Notes under the pieces: model-generated
Told to the model about the DNA's origin: nothing
Seen by the model: the letters and a program-made list of their open reading frames with translations, nothing else
Database searches by the model: none
Assembly: GCA_016287765.1 (NCBI GenBank)
Contig: JAEEWS010000010.1
Location: forward strand, 15,388-79,387
Length of the DNA: 64,000 nt
Source: Lachnospiraceae bacterium
GTDB taxonomy: Bacteria > Bacillota_A > Clostridia > Lachnospirales > Lachnospiraceae
Reading direction: 5' to 3'
Translations under genes and position numbers: made by a program
Shown here: positions 57,090 to 64,000 of the stretch, one piece after another
Layout of the letters: the number at the start of each line of letters is the position of its first letter
Numbering within the stretch: the first letter of the stretch is position 1

Positions 57090-57854
57090 TCAGCTCTGCC
57101 TTTTTGACTGTAGGAAGTACACAATACGCGCCGTAAGTGATGTAGGAATGAGATGCATGGCTATTCTGGAAGCCTTCACATAAAACTTGGGTACGATATA
57201 AAACCGGTTAAGATGTCTGATGGCATATTCTGCGACTTTATTTGCATCCGTCCCCATAAAAAGGAAGGAAATATTTGCATTTTTGGCAAAATCGGTAGCT
57301 ACAGGGCCGGGGCAAAGAATGCTGATACCCACCTTTGACCTTCTTTTCTTAAGTTCCTGCCTTATTGCTTCAGATATCCTTACAACATAGGCTTTCGTAG
57401 CATAATAGGTAGCCATTAAAGGTCCAGGCATAAAGCCTGCAATTGATGCCACATTTAATATATGTCCGCTGTCCTTCTCGATCATGTCCTTAAGGTAAAG
57501 CTTGGTAAGAATGTGAAGAGCCACAACATTGGTTTCTATCATCTGAATGTCTTTTTCAAGGGCAGTCTTATCAAAGTCACCGAAGTCACCAAAACCGGCA
57601 TTGTTAATAAGAAGATCAACATCGGGGTATTTCCCGTGAAGTTCCTCACAATTTCCATGAAGGCTCAGATCCGTAACTTCTGTAATGACCTCAAGTCCCT
57701 CTGTCTTTTCAATCAATTCCTTCTTTATTTCATCAAGCCTTTCAATGTTTCTTCCGACCAAAATAAGCTTATGTGCTTCTTTTGAGACTATTCTTGCCAT
57801 CTCCCGTCCTATTCCGGAAGATGCTCCGGTTATCAATACCGTATCTTTCTTCAT
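57090..57854 (-). CDS. Short-chain dehydrogenase/reductase
   Basis: A 254-residue NAD(P)-dependent oxidoreductase of the classical SDR type. The cofactor motif is 'LITGASSGIGREMA', followed by 'LLINNAGFGDFGDF', and the catalytic residues are Ser in 'ILNVASIAGFMPG' and Tyr/Lys in 'YYATKAYVVRI'. 'CPGPVATDF' follows as usual. The C-terminus has a hydrophobic stretch ('ASRIAMHLIPTSLTARIVYF'), which may bind the membrane, as in the DltE/YqjQ-like group. The start is ATG 57854 with AAGGA eight bases upstream; a TTG frame further up is weaker. Substrate unknown. Confidence 0.88.
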   Translation of the reverse strand: MKKDTVLITGASSGIGREMARIVSKEAHKLILVGRNIERLDEIKKELIEKTEGLEVITEVTDLSLHGNCEELHGKYPDVDLLINNAGFGDFGDFDKTALEKDIQMIETNVVALHILTKLYLKDMIEKDSGHILNVASIAGFMPGPLMATYYATKAYVVRISEAIRQELKKRRSKVGISILCPGPVATDFAKNANISFLFMGTDANKVAEYAIRHLNRFYIVPKFYVKASRIAMHLIPTSLTARIVYFLQSKRQS

Positions 57855-57895
57855 ATCATTATTCCTTTCGTTCAATGTGAAAACTAACTATAGGG

Positions 57896-59500
57896 TCACT
57901 CTACTTTGTAAATTGTTCCCTTCACCGGCGATGTATAGGCGGCATCTGAATCATCCGCAACGTATCTCTCTCCCTCATACCAATCAGAAAAACCGAGCTC
58001 CACTCTATAATAATCACCTGTCTCGTTGTCGTAGATACGTTCATAACCCAGGATGGCATCGCTGTATTTCTGATTTGTCACATCATAGGTATGACTGCTC
58101 TTTTCCCAGCTATCCATGATCATATCGCTGATCTCATCTGCTGTTGACATTGTGGTAGCGGCAGTTCCAATGACCCTCTTCCACGTTTCATTTCTGTCAT
58201 TCAAATATTTTTCCGAAAATTTAATGCTTCCAAGACAGTGATCGAGTACAGGCTGCCAGTCATAGAATTCCTCTACCGGAGCAGCTTCCATAACAATATC
58301 ATAAGCCGTTGCCCAACCAGCATCTATCTGTGGCGAGAATATGCTGTACATATTTGAATTCACATTGTAATTAATTGCTGTAACATATGTTGTAGCAACG
58401 CATTCCACCTTTTTGCCTCTCTCGGAATTCGCCTCAAATACTACAATTTTGTCCATATTTTCAAGAACATTAAGATCCGAATAGCCATACCATGAAGCCA
58501 CACTTTCAAAAAAACCTTTTGTTGTAAGATCCGATAACACAGGAGTTTTGGATAATGGATAGTCAGCACCGTAATACTTTACATACCAGTCGTGGGCCGC
58601 TTGCGATTTTACAAGTCCCGACGTTGAGAGATTAAAGTACAACATCCTTTCGGGAACAGCGGGGTCTCTAAGCTCGATACCATAACTTAAGATATCAAAT
58701 TCGCGAGTAGGCTTGATCCCGATAATGACTTCCCAACCTACCGGGATATCCATGGTTATATAATTGTTAAAATCCGTGTAACTTGTATATTCCACCATTG
58801 CAGCTTCGGAAGGAATGATCTTGTAATTGGCTCCATCTTCGGGCTTGGCCTTTGCCGCATACATTTCTGCCTTTGTGAGCGTGGTAAATGATGATACAGC
58901 CCTTTCAAGCATTTCATCCAGAGGTTCTATCTGATCATCATCATAATATTTTACCGTAAAATTTACGATGTCCTTGTTATGCTGAAGAAAAAGCCTTTGC
59001 GCCGTTACCCTGTACTCCCCTACATCATAACTGTATTTCACGCTCAGCAGTTCCTTTCCGCCCACTTTTTCCCTTGTGACCGGTTCCATCTTCAGATTCT
59101 GATCCGCATAATCTTCATTGATAAAAGGAACGATGGATTCCTCCATATACTGGCTGACATCTATCGGCATATCTATACATCTGAAAATGAGAAGATATGG
59201 AATGCTTCCTTCAACTTCCGAGAATATATACAGTCCATCCTCGTCATTCCATTTGGTCGGATAAGTATCCAGGGACTTCACCTTAAAAAGTTGCTTTTCA
59301 GAGTAAGTATCAGCATAAACAGGTGCGGCACTTTTCTTCCCGTCATCATCCTCTTTCCTATCATCGATCTTTGTGTCCGATGCACCGGTAGGCCTTGCAT
59401 CAGTCCCGATCTGCGTGATCACCTTTCCTTCTTTTGAACAACCACATACAGTTATAAAGATTGTTAAACAGATCATTAGCGAAATAATTCTCTTCATCAT
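57896..59500 (-). CDS. Unrecognised lipoprotein
   Basis: A 534-residue secreted protein with lipobox 'TVCGC' (Cys21) and a charged linker (about 28-60). Two related-looking segments follow: residues about 70-215 contain 'VEGSIPYLLIFRC', 'KELLSVKYSYDVGEYRVT' and 'LERAVSSFTTLTKAEM'; residues about 235-440 repeat the general pattern of a PsbP/Mog1-like fold ('ITMDIPVGWEVIIGIKPT', 'GSIKFSEKYL'). The C-terminal ~90 residues add 'YERIYDNETGDYYRVELGF', seen in clostridial proteins of unknown role. I do not assign a function. SD GGAG is nine bases before ATG 59500. It lies 41 bases upstream of the SDR gene and may be co-transcribed. Confidence 0.75.
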   Translation of the reverse strand: MMKRIISLMICLTIFITVCGCSKEGKVITQIGTDARPTGASDTKIDDRKEDDDGKKSAAPVYADTYSEKQLFKVKSLDTYPTKWNDEDGLYIFSEVEGSIPYLLIFRCIDMPIDVSQYMEESIVPFINEDYADQNLKMEPVTREKVGGKELLSVKYSYDVGEYRVTAQRLFLQHNKDIVNFTVKYYDDDQIEPLDEMLERAVSSFTTLTKAEMYAAKAKPEDGANYKIIPSEAAMVEYTSYTDFNNYITMDIPVGWEVIIGIKPTREFDILSYGIELRDPAVPERMLYFNLSTSGLVKSQAAHDWYVKYYGADYPLSKTPVLSDLTTKGFFESVASWYGYSDLNVLENMDKIVVFEANSERGKKVECVATTYVTAINYNVNSNMYSIFSPQIDAGWATAYDIVMEAAPVEEFYDWQPVLDHCLGSIKFSEKYLNDRNETWKRVIGTAATTMSTADEISDMIMDSWEKSSHTYDVTNQKYSDAILGYERIYDNETGDYYRVELGFSDWYEGERYVADDSDAAYTSPVKGTIYKVE

Positions 59501-59661
59501 ATTGTCACTCTCCTTTTTTTAGTAGAATGAGTTTTTTATAGTATACCATTTTCTGACAATTATAACTAATTAACTTTTTATGCAATATTTTATATTTTTG
59601 TTTCTGAATATTTTATATTATTCTTCCTCCCGTGAGCGAAAAGCCCGATCACGTAAAAAAA

Positions 59662-59688
59662 AATAAAAACGAAAGCATCGTTTTTATT
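59662..59688. terminator. AT-rich hairpin in the 59501-59790 gap
   Basis: AATAAAAACGA and TCGTTTTTATT pair perfectly around 5 bases. On the minus strand the T-run follows, which fits the end of the DUF4177 transcript. The rest of this 290-base gap is AT-rich and shows nothing else. Confidence 0.65.
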
Positions 59689-59790
59689 CTAAAAAGGAAA
59701 AGCAGTAAAGCTTATGAAAAAACGCAGTAAGGATTTATCACAGTCAGTAAACAGGACAACATTAATAATTCCTCCTGCGCCAAACGGTAT

Positions 59791-59991
59791 TTATTGCTCT
59801 TTCTTCCGTTTGAATATGAAAACCAGACTTTTAGACGAACCATAGCTTTGATTGGTTGACGCACTGCTTACCATCTCCCAGCCATCATTTCCTAACCGAT
59901 CAAGCCTGCTTTCAAGCTCTTCGGTATTAACATTTCCGCCAAAAAAGCCTGTTGTGTCATAAGCGATCACTTTGTACTCATATTTATCCAT
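59791..59991 (-). CDS. DUF4177 domain protein
   Basis: A 66-residue protein. 'YEYKVIAYDTT', 'ELESRLDRLGNDGWEMVSS' and the final 'LVFIFKRKK' are the DUF4177 pattern of a single small alpha/beta domain. No function is known for the family. SD GGAGGA is well placed before ATG 59991. It is a single gene; an imperfect inverted repeat lies about 60-90 bases upstream (60049-60081), with arms of the form GAGTATTGTACAG and CTGTATACAAAACTC. Confidence 0.85.
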   Translation of the reverse strand: MDKYEYKVIAYDTTGFFGGNVNTEELESRLDRLGNDGWEMVSSASTNQSYGSSKSLVFIFKRKKEQ

Positions 59992-60196
59992 TATTTTTTC
60001 CTCCTATTTAGCATTCTACAATAAGGCTCACATTTTTTTAATGTTGAATTGAGTATTGTACAGCTCTGTATACAAAACTCAGTTTCATTAAAGAGAAGGC
60101 CTCGTCCTACAAAAGGACTACTTGGTAAAAAAATAATTTTACCCATGAATGTCTCCATAAATAACTATATATAATAGTCGTAAAAACTTTAATATG

Positions 60197-60718
60197 TTAC
60201 TTCTCCATCATGGCGATAGCTTCATCGAATGTAACGGCTTCGACGAGTTCTTCCCAAACATCCTCGTTGTAATAACGGACAGTCGTTTCGCCGGTCATGT
60301 AGTCATTGTCAAAAGTCGAGTTGGTCCCTTCCGGAATGATTACCTCAAAACCTCTTTCAAAAGCGGATTTTACGGTACAATCAATACAATAATTTGTCTG
60401 GAGGCCAATGATCATCAGACGTTTGTCAACCTGTGACTCCATATATTCTTTAAACTCCCTGTTTCCAAAGCAGCTGTTGATCGTCTTGACAAATACCTTT
60501 TCCCCTTCTTTTGGCGCTATCTGATCAACAATTTCAAAATCCTCGTCTCCAACCGACATGCCGCTCCCGGGACCTGCATCATGCTGAACAAAGATTACTT
60601 CAACGTTGTTTTTTCTGGCCACATCTACCAGTCGAACAGTTCTGTCTATGAAAATATCGAAGGCATATAAGTCCTCGTCAACCAGTCCCTTCTGCATATC
60701 AATAACCAGTAGAATCAT
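60197..60718 (-). CDS. Cysteine hydrolase, isochorismatase-like
   Basis: A 173-residue single-domain hydrolase. The catalytic triad is visible: Asp7 in 'VIDMQKGLVD', Lys in 'KVFVKTINSCF' at about residue 80, and Cys in 'GLQTNYCIDCTVKSAFERG' near residue 111. The family includes nicotinamidases, isochorismatases and ureidoacrylate-type amidases; residues near the site do not settle which. SD GGGAGG precedes ATG 60718. It appears monocistronic. The 205-base gap downstream contains a small hairpin (GGTAAAA/TTTTACC near 60132-60150). Confidence 0.88.
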   Translation of the reverse strand: MILLVIDMQKGLVDEDLYAFDIFIDRTVRLVDVARKNNVEVIFVQHDAGPGSGMSVGDEDFEIVDQIAPKEGEKVFVKTINSCFGNREFKEYMESQVDKRLMIIGLQTNYCIDCTVKSAFERGFEVIIPEGTNSTFDNDYMTGETTVRYYNEDVWEELVEAVTFDEAIAMMEK

Positions 60719-60827
60719 ATCTTCCTGTCCTCCCTACAAATAATTATTTCATTCTATACAAATATTATCATAACTCCTGCCGAAATCAAGGTACAAACAG
60801 TGAATCATTTACAAAATATGAGCCGTT

Positions 60828-60892
60828 GGGGACGGGGTTAGGGTGTCATATAGGATGCGAGTGGGCATGATGAGTCGAAATGAAACGTCCCC
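60828..60892 (+). repeat. Third copy of the GGGGACGGGGTTA repeat core
   Basis: GGGGACGGGGTTA at 60828-60840 matches the cores of the repeat at 3754-3828. Here it is followed by a longer, less ordered stretch and a reverse-complement partner CGTCCCC at 60886-60892, giving an outer stem GGGGACG/CGTCCCC. It sits between the cysteine hydrolase and the TetR gene. Confidence 0.55.
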
Positions 60893-60913
60893 GTTGACTC
60901 TTCGATGCATGCA

Positions 60914-61450
60914 TTATGTAATATTACCACTACTTTCATTGCCTTGGTGTGCCAGGCTAAAGACAATTTTTAATTCTTTGCCACCTTCCTGCATACCACG
61001 TTTGATCCATTCCAGCATCCATCCGTAAATGCCATATGCCCAAAAAGATTTCATGTATGCTTCAAGGTTGGGCATTTCAGGCATTATCTGAATGGTGCTA
61101 ATTATGGTTTCCATCATGATGGAAGACATACCTGCGTTATAGAGAATCGTATAAAATTCTCTATGATCACGGTAAAAGTCGAATAATGAGGGGAACAAAC
61201 TCTCCGGCGTTGATTCGGGGTTAGACTCATATAGCTTTCCCCATTCCTTAATGAGCCGGTCTGATTCTTCCTTCAAAATATCCTCTTTGTTCTGATAGTT
61301 GCGGTAAAAAGAGACGCGTCCGATCTCGGCTTTGCTTGTTAGTTCGCTGACAGAAATATCGGAGAGAGGTTTCTCCTTTAGAAGATCAAGAAGCGCAGTT
61401 AGGATCTGCTTTTTGACATATGTATTTTTTTGTTCATTGTTCATGTTCAT
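60914..61450 (-). CDS. TetR/AcrR family regulator
   Basis: A 178-residue regulator. The N-terminal helix-turn-helix shows 'TALLDLLKEKPLSDISVSEL' and 'AEIGRVSFYRNYQNKEDIL', the TetR signature. The C-terminal ligand domain (about 75-175) resembles the dihydroxyacetone-kinase-regulator-like TetR_C group ('FWAYGIYGWMLEWIKRGMQ'). The start is uncertain: ATG 61450 has GGGAGG 13 bases upstream, and ATG 61444 is further. It is divergent from two anchored hydrolases, with TGTATCAT sites in between, so it probably represses both directions. Confidence 0.88.
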   Translation of the reverse strand: MNMNNEQKNTYVKKQILTALLDLLKEKPLSDISVSELTSKAEIGRVSFYRNYQNKEDILKEESDRLIKEWGKLYESNPESTPESLFPSLFDFYRDHREFYTILYNAGMSSIMMETIISTIQIMPEMPNLEAYMKSFWAYGIYGWMLEWIKRGMQEGGKELKIVFSLAHQGNESSGNIT

Positions 61451-61474
61451 GCGATGAAACAAACCTCCCGAATA

Positions 61475-61522
61475 TGTATCATTTTGCTGAAACACTTGTA
61501 TCATCAACGATTTTATGATACA
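61475..61522. promoter_or_regulatory. TetR operator region with three TGTATCAT half-sites
   Basis: TGTATCAT occurs at 61475-61482 and 61497-61504, and its exact complement ATGATACA at 61515-61522. The last two form a perfect inverted repeat with a 10-base spacer; the first is 22 bases (two helical turns) from the second. All lie in the 103-base divergent gap. Confidence 0.7.
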
Positions 61523-61553
61523 TTTGTTTTAGCAACTTGTCAAGGAGGTCATC

Positions 61554-62516
61554 ATGAAAAAGGTCATGAAGATTGTTTTGATTTTGCTGGGTGTCATACT
61601 CATCCTGCTTATAGCTGTGTTTTTTTATATCAAATCCAAACTCCCAAACGGAGGCGGGAATAACGACATCACGGAAGGATATTATGAGCGCTTTCAGTCC
61701 GATGCGCCATTGGAGAAGAAGTATGCAAATCCCGGTTCATTTGAAACAAGTTATACCGAGTTTGCTTCTGATAATGAATCCATTGGAAAGGTGCGGGTCT
61801 GGTATCCTACAGAATTAGAAAGCAGTGGGAAAAGCTGGCCGATGATCATGGTCGTCAATGCGAGCGGAACACCCGCTTCATCTTACGAGCCATTTTTTTC
61901 TCGCCTTGCCTCATGGGGATTTGTAGTAGTTGGCAATGAAGACGGACAGACCGGAAATGGTAAGACAGCATCTGTTACATTGGACTTTATGCTGAATGTT
62001 CCGCATGACAGCGTACTAGCCGGCAAAATCGATTATGACAATATGGGAATCATCGGATACTCCCAGGGAGGGGCCGGAGCGATCTGCGCTGTGACGAACT
62101 ATGAAAACGGCGTGCGTTATAAGGCCATGTTTACCGGAAGTGCCGCATATCCTACGCTTGCTAAAAACATGGGGTGGGAATATGACGTGTCTAAAGTGAC
62201 AATCCCTTATTTTATGGTTGCGGGAACGGGGAAGTCGGACGATTCCGGCGCAGATCCCGAAACAAGCTATGGAGGTGTTTCCCCGCTCTCTGCGCTTGTA
62301 TCGAACTATAATAGCATTTCTGATGAAGTACAAAAGATACGGGCAAGAGCCGTTGGCACGGAGCATGAACAGATGTTGATGCGCTCGGATGGATATATGA
62401 CGGCATGGATGCTGTATCAGCTTGCAGGAGACAAAGAAGCTGCAACAGTCTTTGCCGGTGATAACGCAGAAATCTTGCACAATAATAATTGGCAGGACGT
62501 GGAGAAGAATCAATGA
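61554..62516 (+). CDS. Membrane-anchored alpha/beta hydrolase (dienelactone-hydrolase/PET-hydrolase-like)
   Basis: A 320-residue protein with an N-terminal membrane helix (about 6-28) and an extracytoplasmic alpha/beta-hydrolase domain. 'GIIGYSQGGAGAI' is the nucleophile elbow, preceded by 'MIMVVNASGTPASSYEPFFS' and 'LASWGFVVVGNEDG', as in chlorophyllase- or cutinase-like lipases. The His is likely in 'VGTEHEQML'. SD AAGGAGG precedes ATG 61554. It shares a four-base overlap (ATGA) with the next hydrolase gene, so the two are co-translated and controlled together by the divergent TetR. Substrate unknown. Confidence 0.82.
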   Translation: MKKVMKIVLILLGVILILLIAVFFYIKSKLPNGGGNNDITEGYYERFQSDAPLEKKYANPGSFETSYTEFASDNESIGKVRVWYPTELESSGKSWPMIMVVNASGTPASSYEPFFSRLASWGFVVVGNEDGQTGNGKTASVTLDFMLNVPHDSVLAGKIDYDNMGIIGYSQGGAGAICAVTNYENGVRYKAMFTGSAAYPTLAKNMGWEYDVSKVTIPYFMVAGTGKSDDSGADPETSYGGVSPLSALVSNYNSISDEVQKIRARAVGTEHEQMLMRSDGYMTAWMLYQLAGDKEAATVFAGDNAEILHNNNWQDVEKNQ

Positions 62517-63544
62517 ACGAGAAAAAGAAGAAAACGATACGGAAAATTTTGATCATATTTTTCATTATCCTTGCGATTCCGGTCGGCGGGGTATTGTTTG
62601 CACTGACACATACGCAGATCATCGTTGGTACGATTCAAAAGCTTTCGGCAAGTACAGTGAATACGGCCAATGTCTATGAGCCCCTTGGTGAACCCATGGA
62701 AGGATTAAAGGACAATGGGCAGTACGTTATCACGGAAATAAAATATTCCGAGGATTATCCGAACAGTTACCTTGACATCACCTACCCGAACGGGGACAGG
62801 GATGCATCAAATCCGACGCTTATATACTTTCACGGTGGAGGTTTTTTCGGTGGAAGTAAAAACGTAGGCGATCCGCTTGCTGAGAATGATGCTACGGCAC
62901 TGCTTGATGATATCTGCGCAGAAGGGTTTAATCTTGTAAATATTGATTACGTGCTGGTGCCGGAATATCATTTCCCGGATCCCCTGGTTCAGGCAAATGA
63001 AGCATTTCGATTTTTGTTGGAGCACTCGGAAGAATATCATCTGGATATGAGCAGAGTGGTGATTATGGGGTCATCCGCCGGAGCAATCATGACAAGCCAG
63101 TTGGGAAGCATCATTACCAATCCGGATTATGCTGATTCTTTGGGAATTACTCCGGTATTAAAACCTGAGCAGATTAAGGCTGTTGTTATTGATGATGCGC
63201 CTCTTGCTTATGACAAGTTTTCTCTGGGAACAAAAATCCTTGTCGGAAACTATGTGAAGGGCAGTATCTTCCTTAATCGTAAGGAAATAAACAGATATAA
63301 CAATATCCTCTGGGTCGATTCTGATTATCCGTCTGCTGTTTTGTTGGGAAGTGAATATTACGTGGATATGCGCGATATGGATGCAGCCCTGACTAAAGCG
63401 GGAGTGGTGCACGAATTAATCGATCCTCTTGCAGAAAGAAATATGGTGAAGCAGCATTGCTTTGTAGCTTCGGAACGTGCTGATGATGTAGCAAAAGATG
63501 CATTTGACAGAATGATTGCATTTGTCAAAGAAAGTTGTAAGTAA
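62513..63544 (+). CDS. Membrane-anchored alpha/beta hydrolase (esterase, HGGG type)
   Basis: A 343-residue protein with a Lys-rich start, one membrane helix (about 9-30) and an extracytoplasmic esterase domain of the hormone-sensitive-lipase-like group. The oxyanion motif is 'IYFHGGGFFGGSKN', the nucleophile is in 'IMGSSAGAIMTSQ', and the His is probably in 'NMVKQHCFVA'; the acid Asp is likely in 'LLGSEYYVDMRDMD' or nearby. The start is ATG 62513 with GGAG eight bases upstream, overlapping the previous stop. The last 20 bases overlap the end of the convergent regulator gene. Substrate unknown. Confidence 0.82.
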   Translation: MNEKKKKTIRKILIIFFIILAIPVGGVLFALTHTQIIVGTIQKLSASTVNTANVYEPLGEPMEGLKDNGQYVITEIKYSEDYPNSYLDITYPNGDRDASNPTLIYFHGGGFFGGSKNVGDPLAENDATALLDDICAEGFNLVNIDYVLVPEYHFPDPLVQANEAFRFLLEHSEEYHLDMSRVVIMGSSAGAIMTSQLGSIITNPDYADSLGITPVLKPEQIKAVVIDDAPLAYDKFSLGTKILVGNYVKGSIFLNRKEINRYNNILWVDSDYPSAVLLGSEYYVDMRDMDAALTKAGVVHELIDPLAERNMVKQHCFVASERADDVAKDAFDRMIAFVKESCK

Positions 63545-64000
63545 TGCCCTTTACCGGATCGATTGAAAACAGGCCGTCATGGTTACAGTAAAAGAAGATC
63601 CTTCTGACACCCCTGGTTTTAAACCGAGCTTCGGCGTTCCCTTCCGGGTAGAGCGTGCGCATCTGCATATCATCAGATGACAACGCCGCCACAAACGAAA
63701 TGTAGTGTTCCTTCGTCATACTGTGATCAATCCGCACATAATACTCATCCTCCACACGCTCGATAAAAACCATGTGATGTTCATCAGAAGGTTCTGCCTC
63801 TAAAGGAATAAGCTGGATCCCGTGACAATGAATTGCCGCCTCACCCATGCTGTGTATCACATTTCCGCAGATCGGGCATACATAAAACTTTGAGCGCAGC
63901 ACATTTGCTGATACATTTGCATTATGAATAGTATTGCCTGATATCAGCTCCGTCACCGAAATCTTAAACACCTCAGCTATAGGCTCCAGCAGGGTAATGT
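63525..64000 (-). CDS. XRE-type regulator fused to a desulfoferrodoxin-like domain (partial)
   Basis: The gene runs off the right edge, so its start is missing. The first visible codons read 'ITLLEPIAEVFKISVTELIS', the last helix of an XRE helix-turn-helix. Next comes a zinc-ribbon-like segment, 'YVCPICGNVIHSMGE' plus 'HCHGIQLIPLEAE', matching the CxxC...CC desulforedoxin centre but with the last Cys as His. Then comes a superoxide-reductase-like fold with 'EHHMV', 'IDHSMTKEHYISF' and 'FYCNHDGLF'. In active enzymes the end motif is C-N-x-H; here that His is Asp. A metal- or redox-sensing regulator is the likely role. Confidence 0.75.
   Translation of the reverse strand, partial: ITLLEPIAEVFKISVTELISGNTIHNANVSANVLRSKFYVCPICGNVIHSMGEAAIHCHGIQLIPLEAEPSDEHHMVFIERVEDEYYVRIDHSMTKEHYISFVAALSSDDMQMRTLYPEGNAEARFKTRGVRRIFFYCNHDGLFSIDPVKGITYNFL

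Overview
The window reads as part of a chromosome from a plant-fibre-degrading Lachnospiraceae bacterium (Butyrivibrio/Pseudobutyrivibrio type). This is inferred from several things: the Rex/NnrD-E/alanine racemase run, a split purine terminus (stand-alone AICAR formyltransferase plus PurO-type IMP cyclohydrolase), Pro/Thr-linked lipoprotein xylanases, PKTGD-type cell-wall signals, CUT1 sugar importers without a local ATPase, and moderate GC. There are no rRNA or tRNA genes, CRISPR arrays, intact IS elements or phage genes. Two short palindromic (MITE-like) elements, two hairpin-type repeats and one decayed ATPase gene were found.

Layout. 1-3.8 kb: 5' end of a chemotaxis receptor, a dead DUF4143-type ATPase, a small accessory operon (Asp/Glu racemase, flavodoxin, GNAT), an anchored peptidase-like hydrolase and a tandem hairpin repeat. 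3.8-16 kb: a long, tightly packed leftward run of housekeeping genes (sulfotransferase-fold protein, topB, nucleotidyl/acyl-transferase-like protein, S1 protein, an unknown 601-aa protein, rex, nnr, alr, a small protein, Rsm22 methyltransferase). 16-24 kb: an esterase and heparinase-fold protein behind pyrE, then mgtC, glyA and an ABC-F ATPase. 23.8-31 kb: a xylan locus with a GH10 lipoprotein xylanase, a three-module surface protein, a GH8 exo-oligoxylanase, a GH43 enzyme and an AraC regulator. 31-44 kb: a 13-kb leftward operon with two complete CUT1 permease pairs, two very different solute-binding proteins, a DUF5696 protein, a Yip1 membrane protein and an NHL-repeat protein. 44.5-50.6 kb: its LacI regulator, the purine genes and a GH94 disaccharide phosphorylase. 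50.8-54 kb: a glycogen-debranching-type enzyme and a CE4 deacetylase lipoprotein. 54-64 kb: Dus, a GGDEF/EAL protein, an SDR, an unknown lipoprotein, DUF4177, a cysteine hydrolase, a TetR regulator with two divergent anchored hydrolases, and the start of a regulator carrying a desulfoferrodoxin-like domain.

How the genes work together (inference). Surface GH10 makes xylo-oligosaccharides; CUT1 importers bring sugars in; cytoplasmic GH8 and GH43 trim them; GH94 phosphorolyses beta-linked glucose disaccharides. The 31-44 kb operon starts from a near-consensus promoter with a palindromic operator over the start region, and the adjacent LacI gene carries a related site in its own leader, so LacI is the likely repressor. 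The least explained system in the window is this operon: two importer pairs packaged with three proteins exposed on the outer membrane face and with no ATPase. One binding protein is a 992-aa membrane-anchored fusion with a duplicated beta-sandwich-like module, and the DUF5696 protein has barrel-like sequence features. The most unusual single protein is the three-module surface protein, which has both a lipobox and a sortase-type tail.
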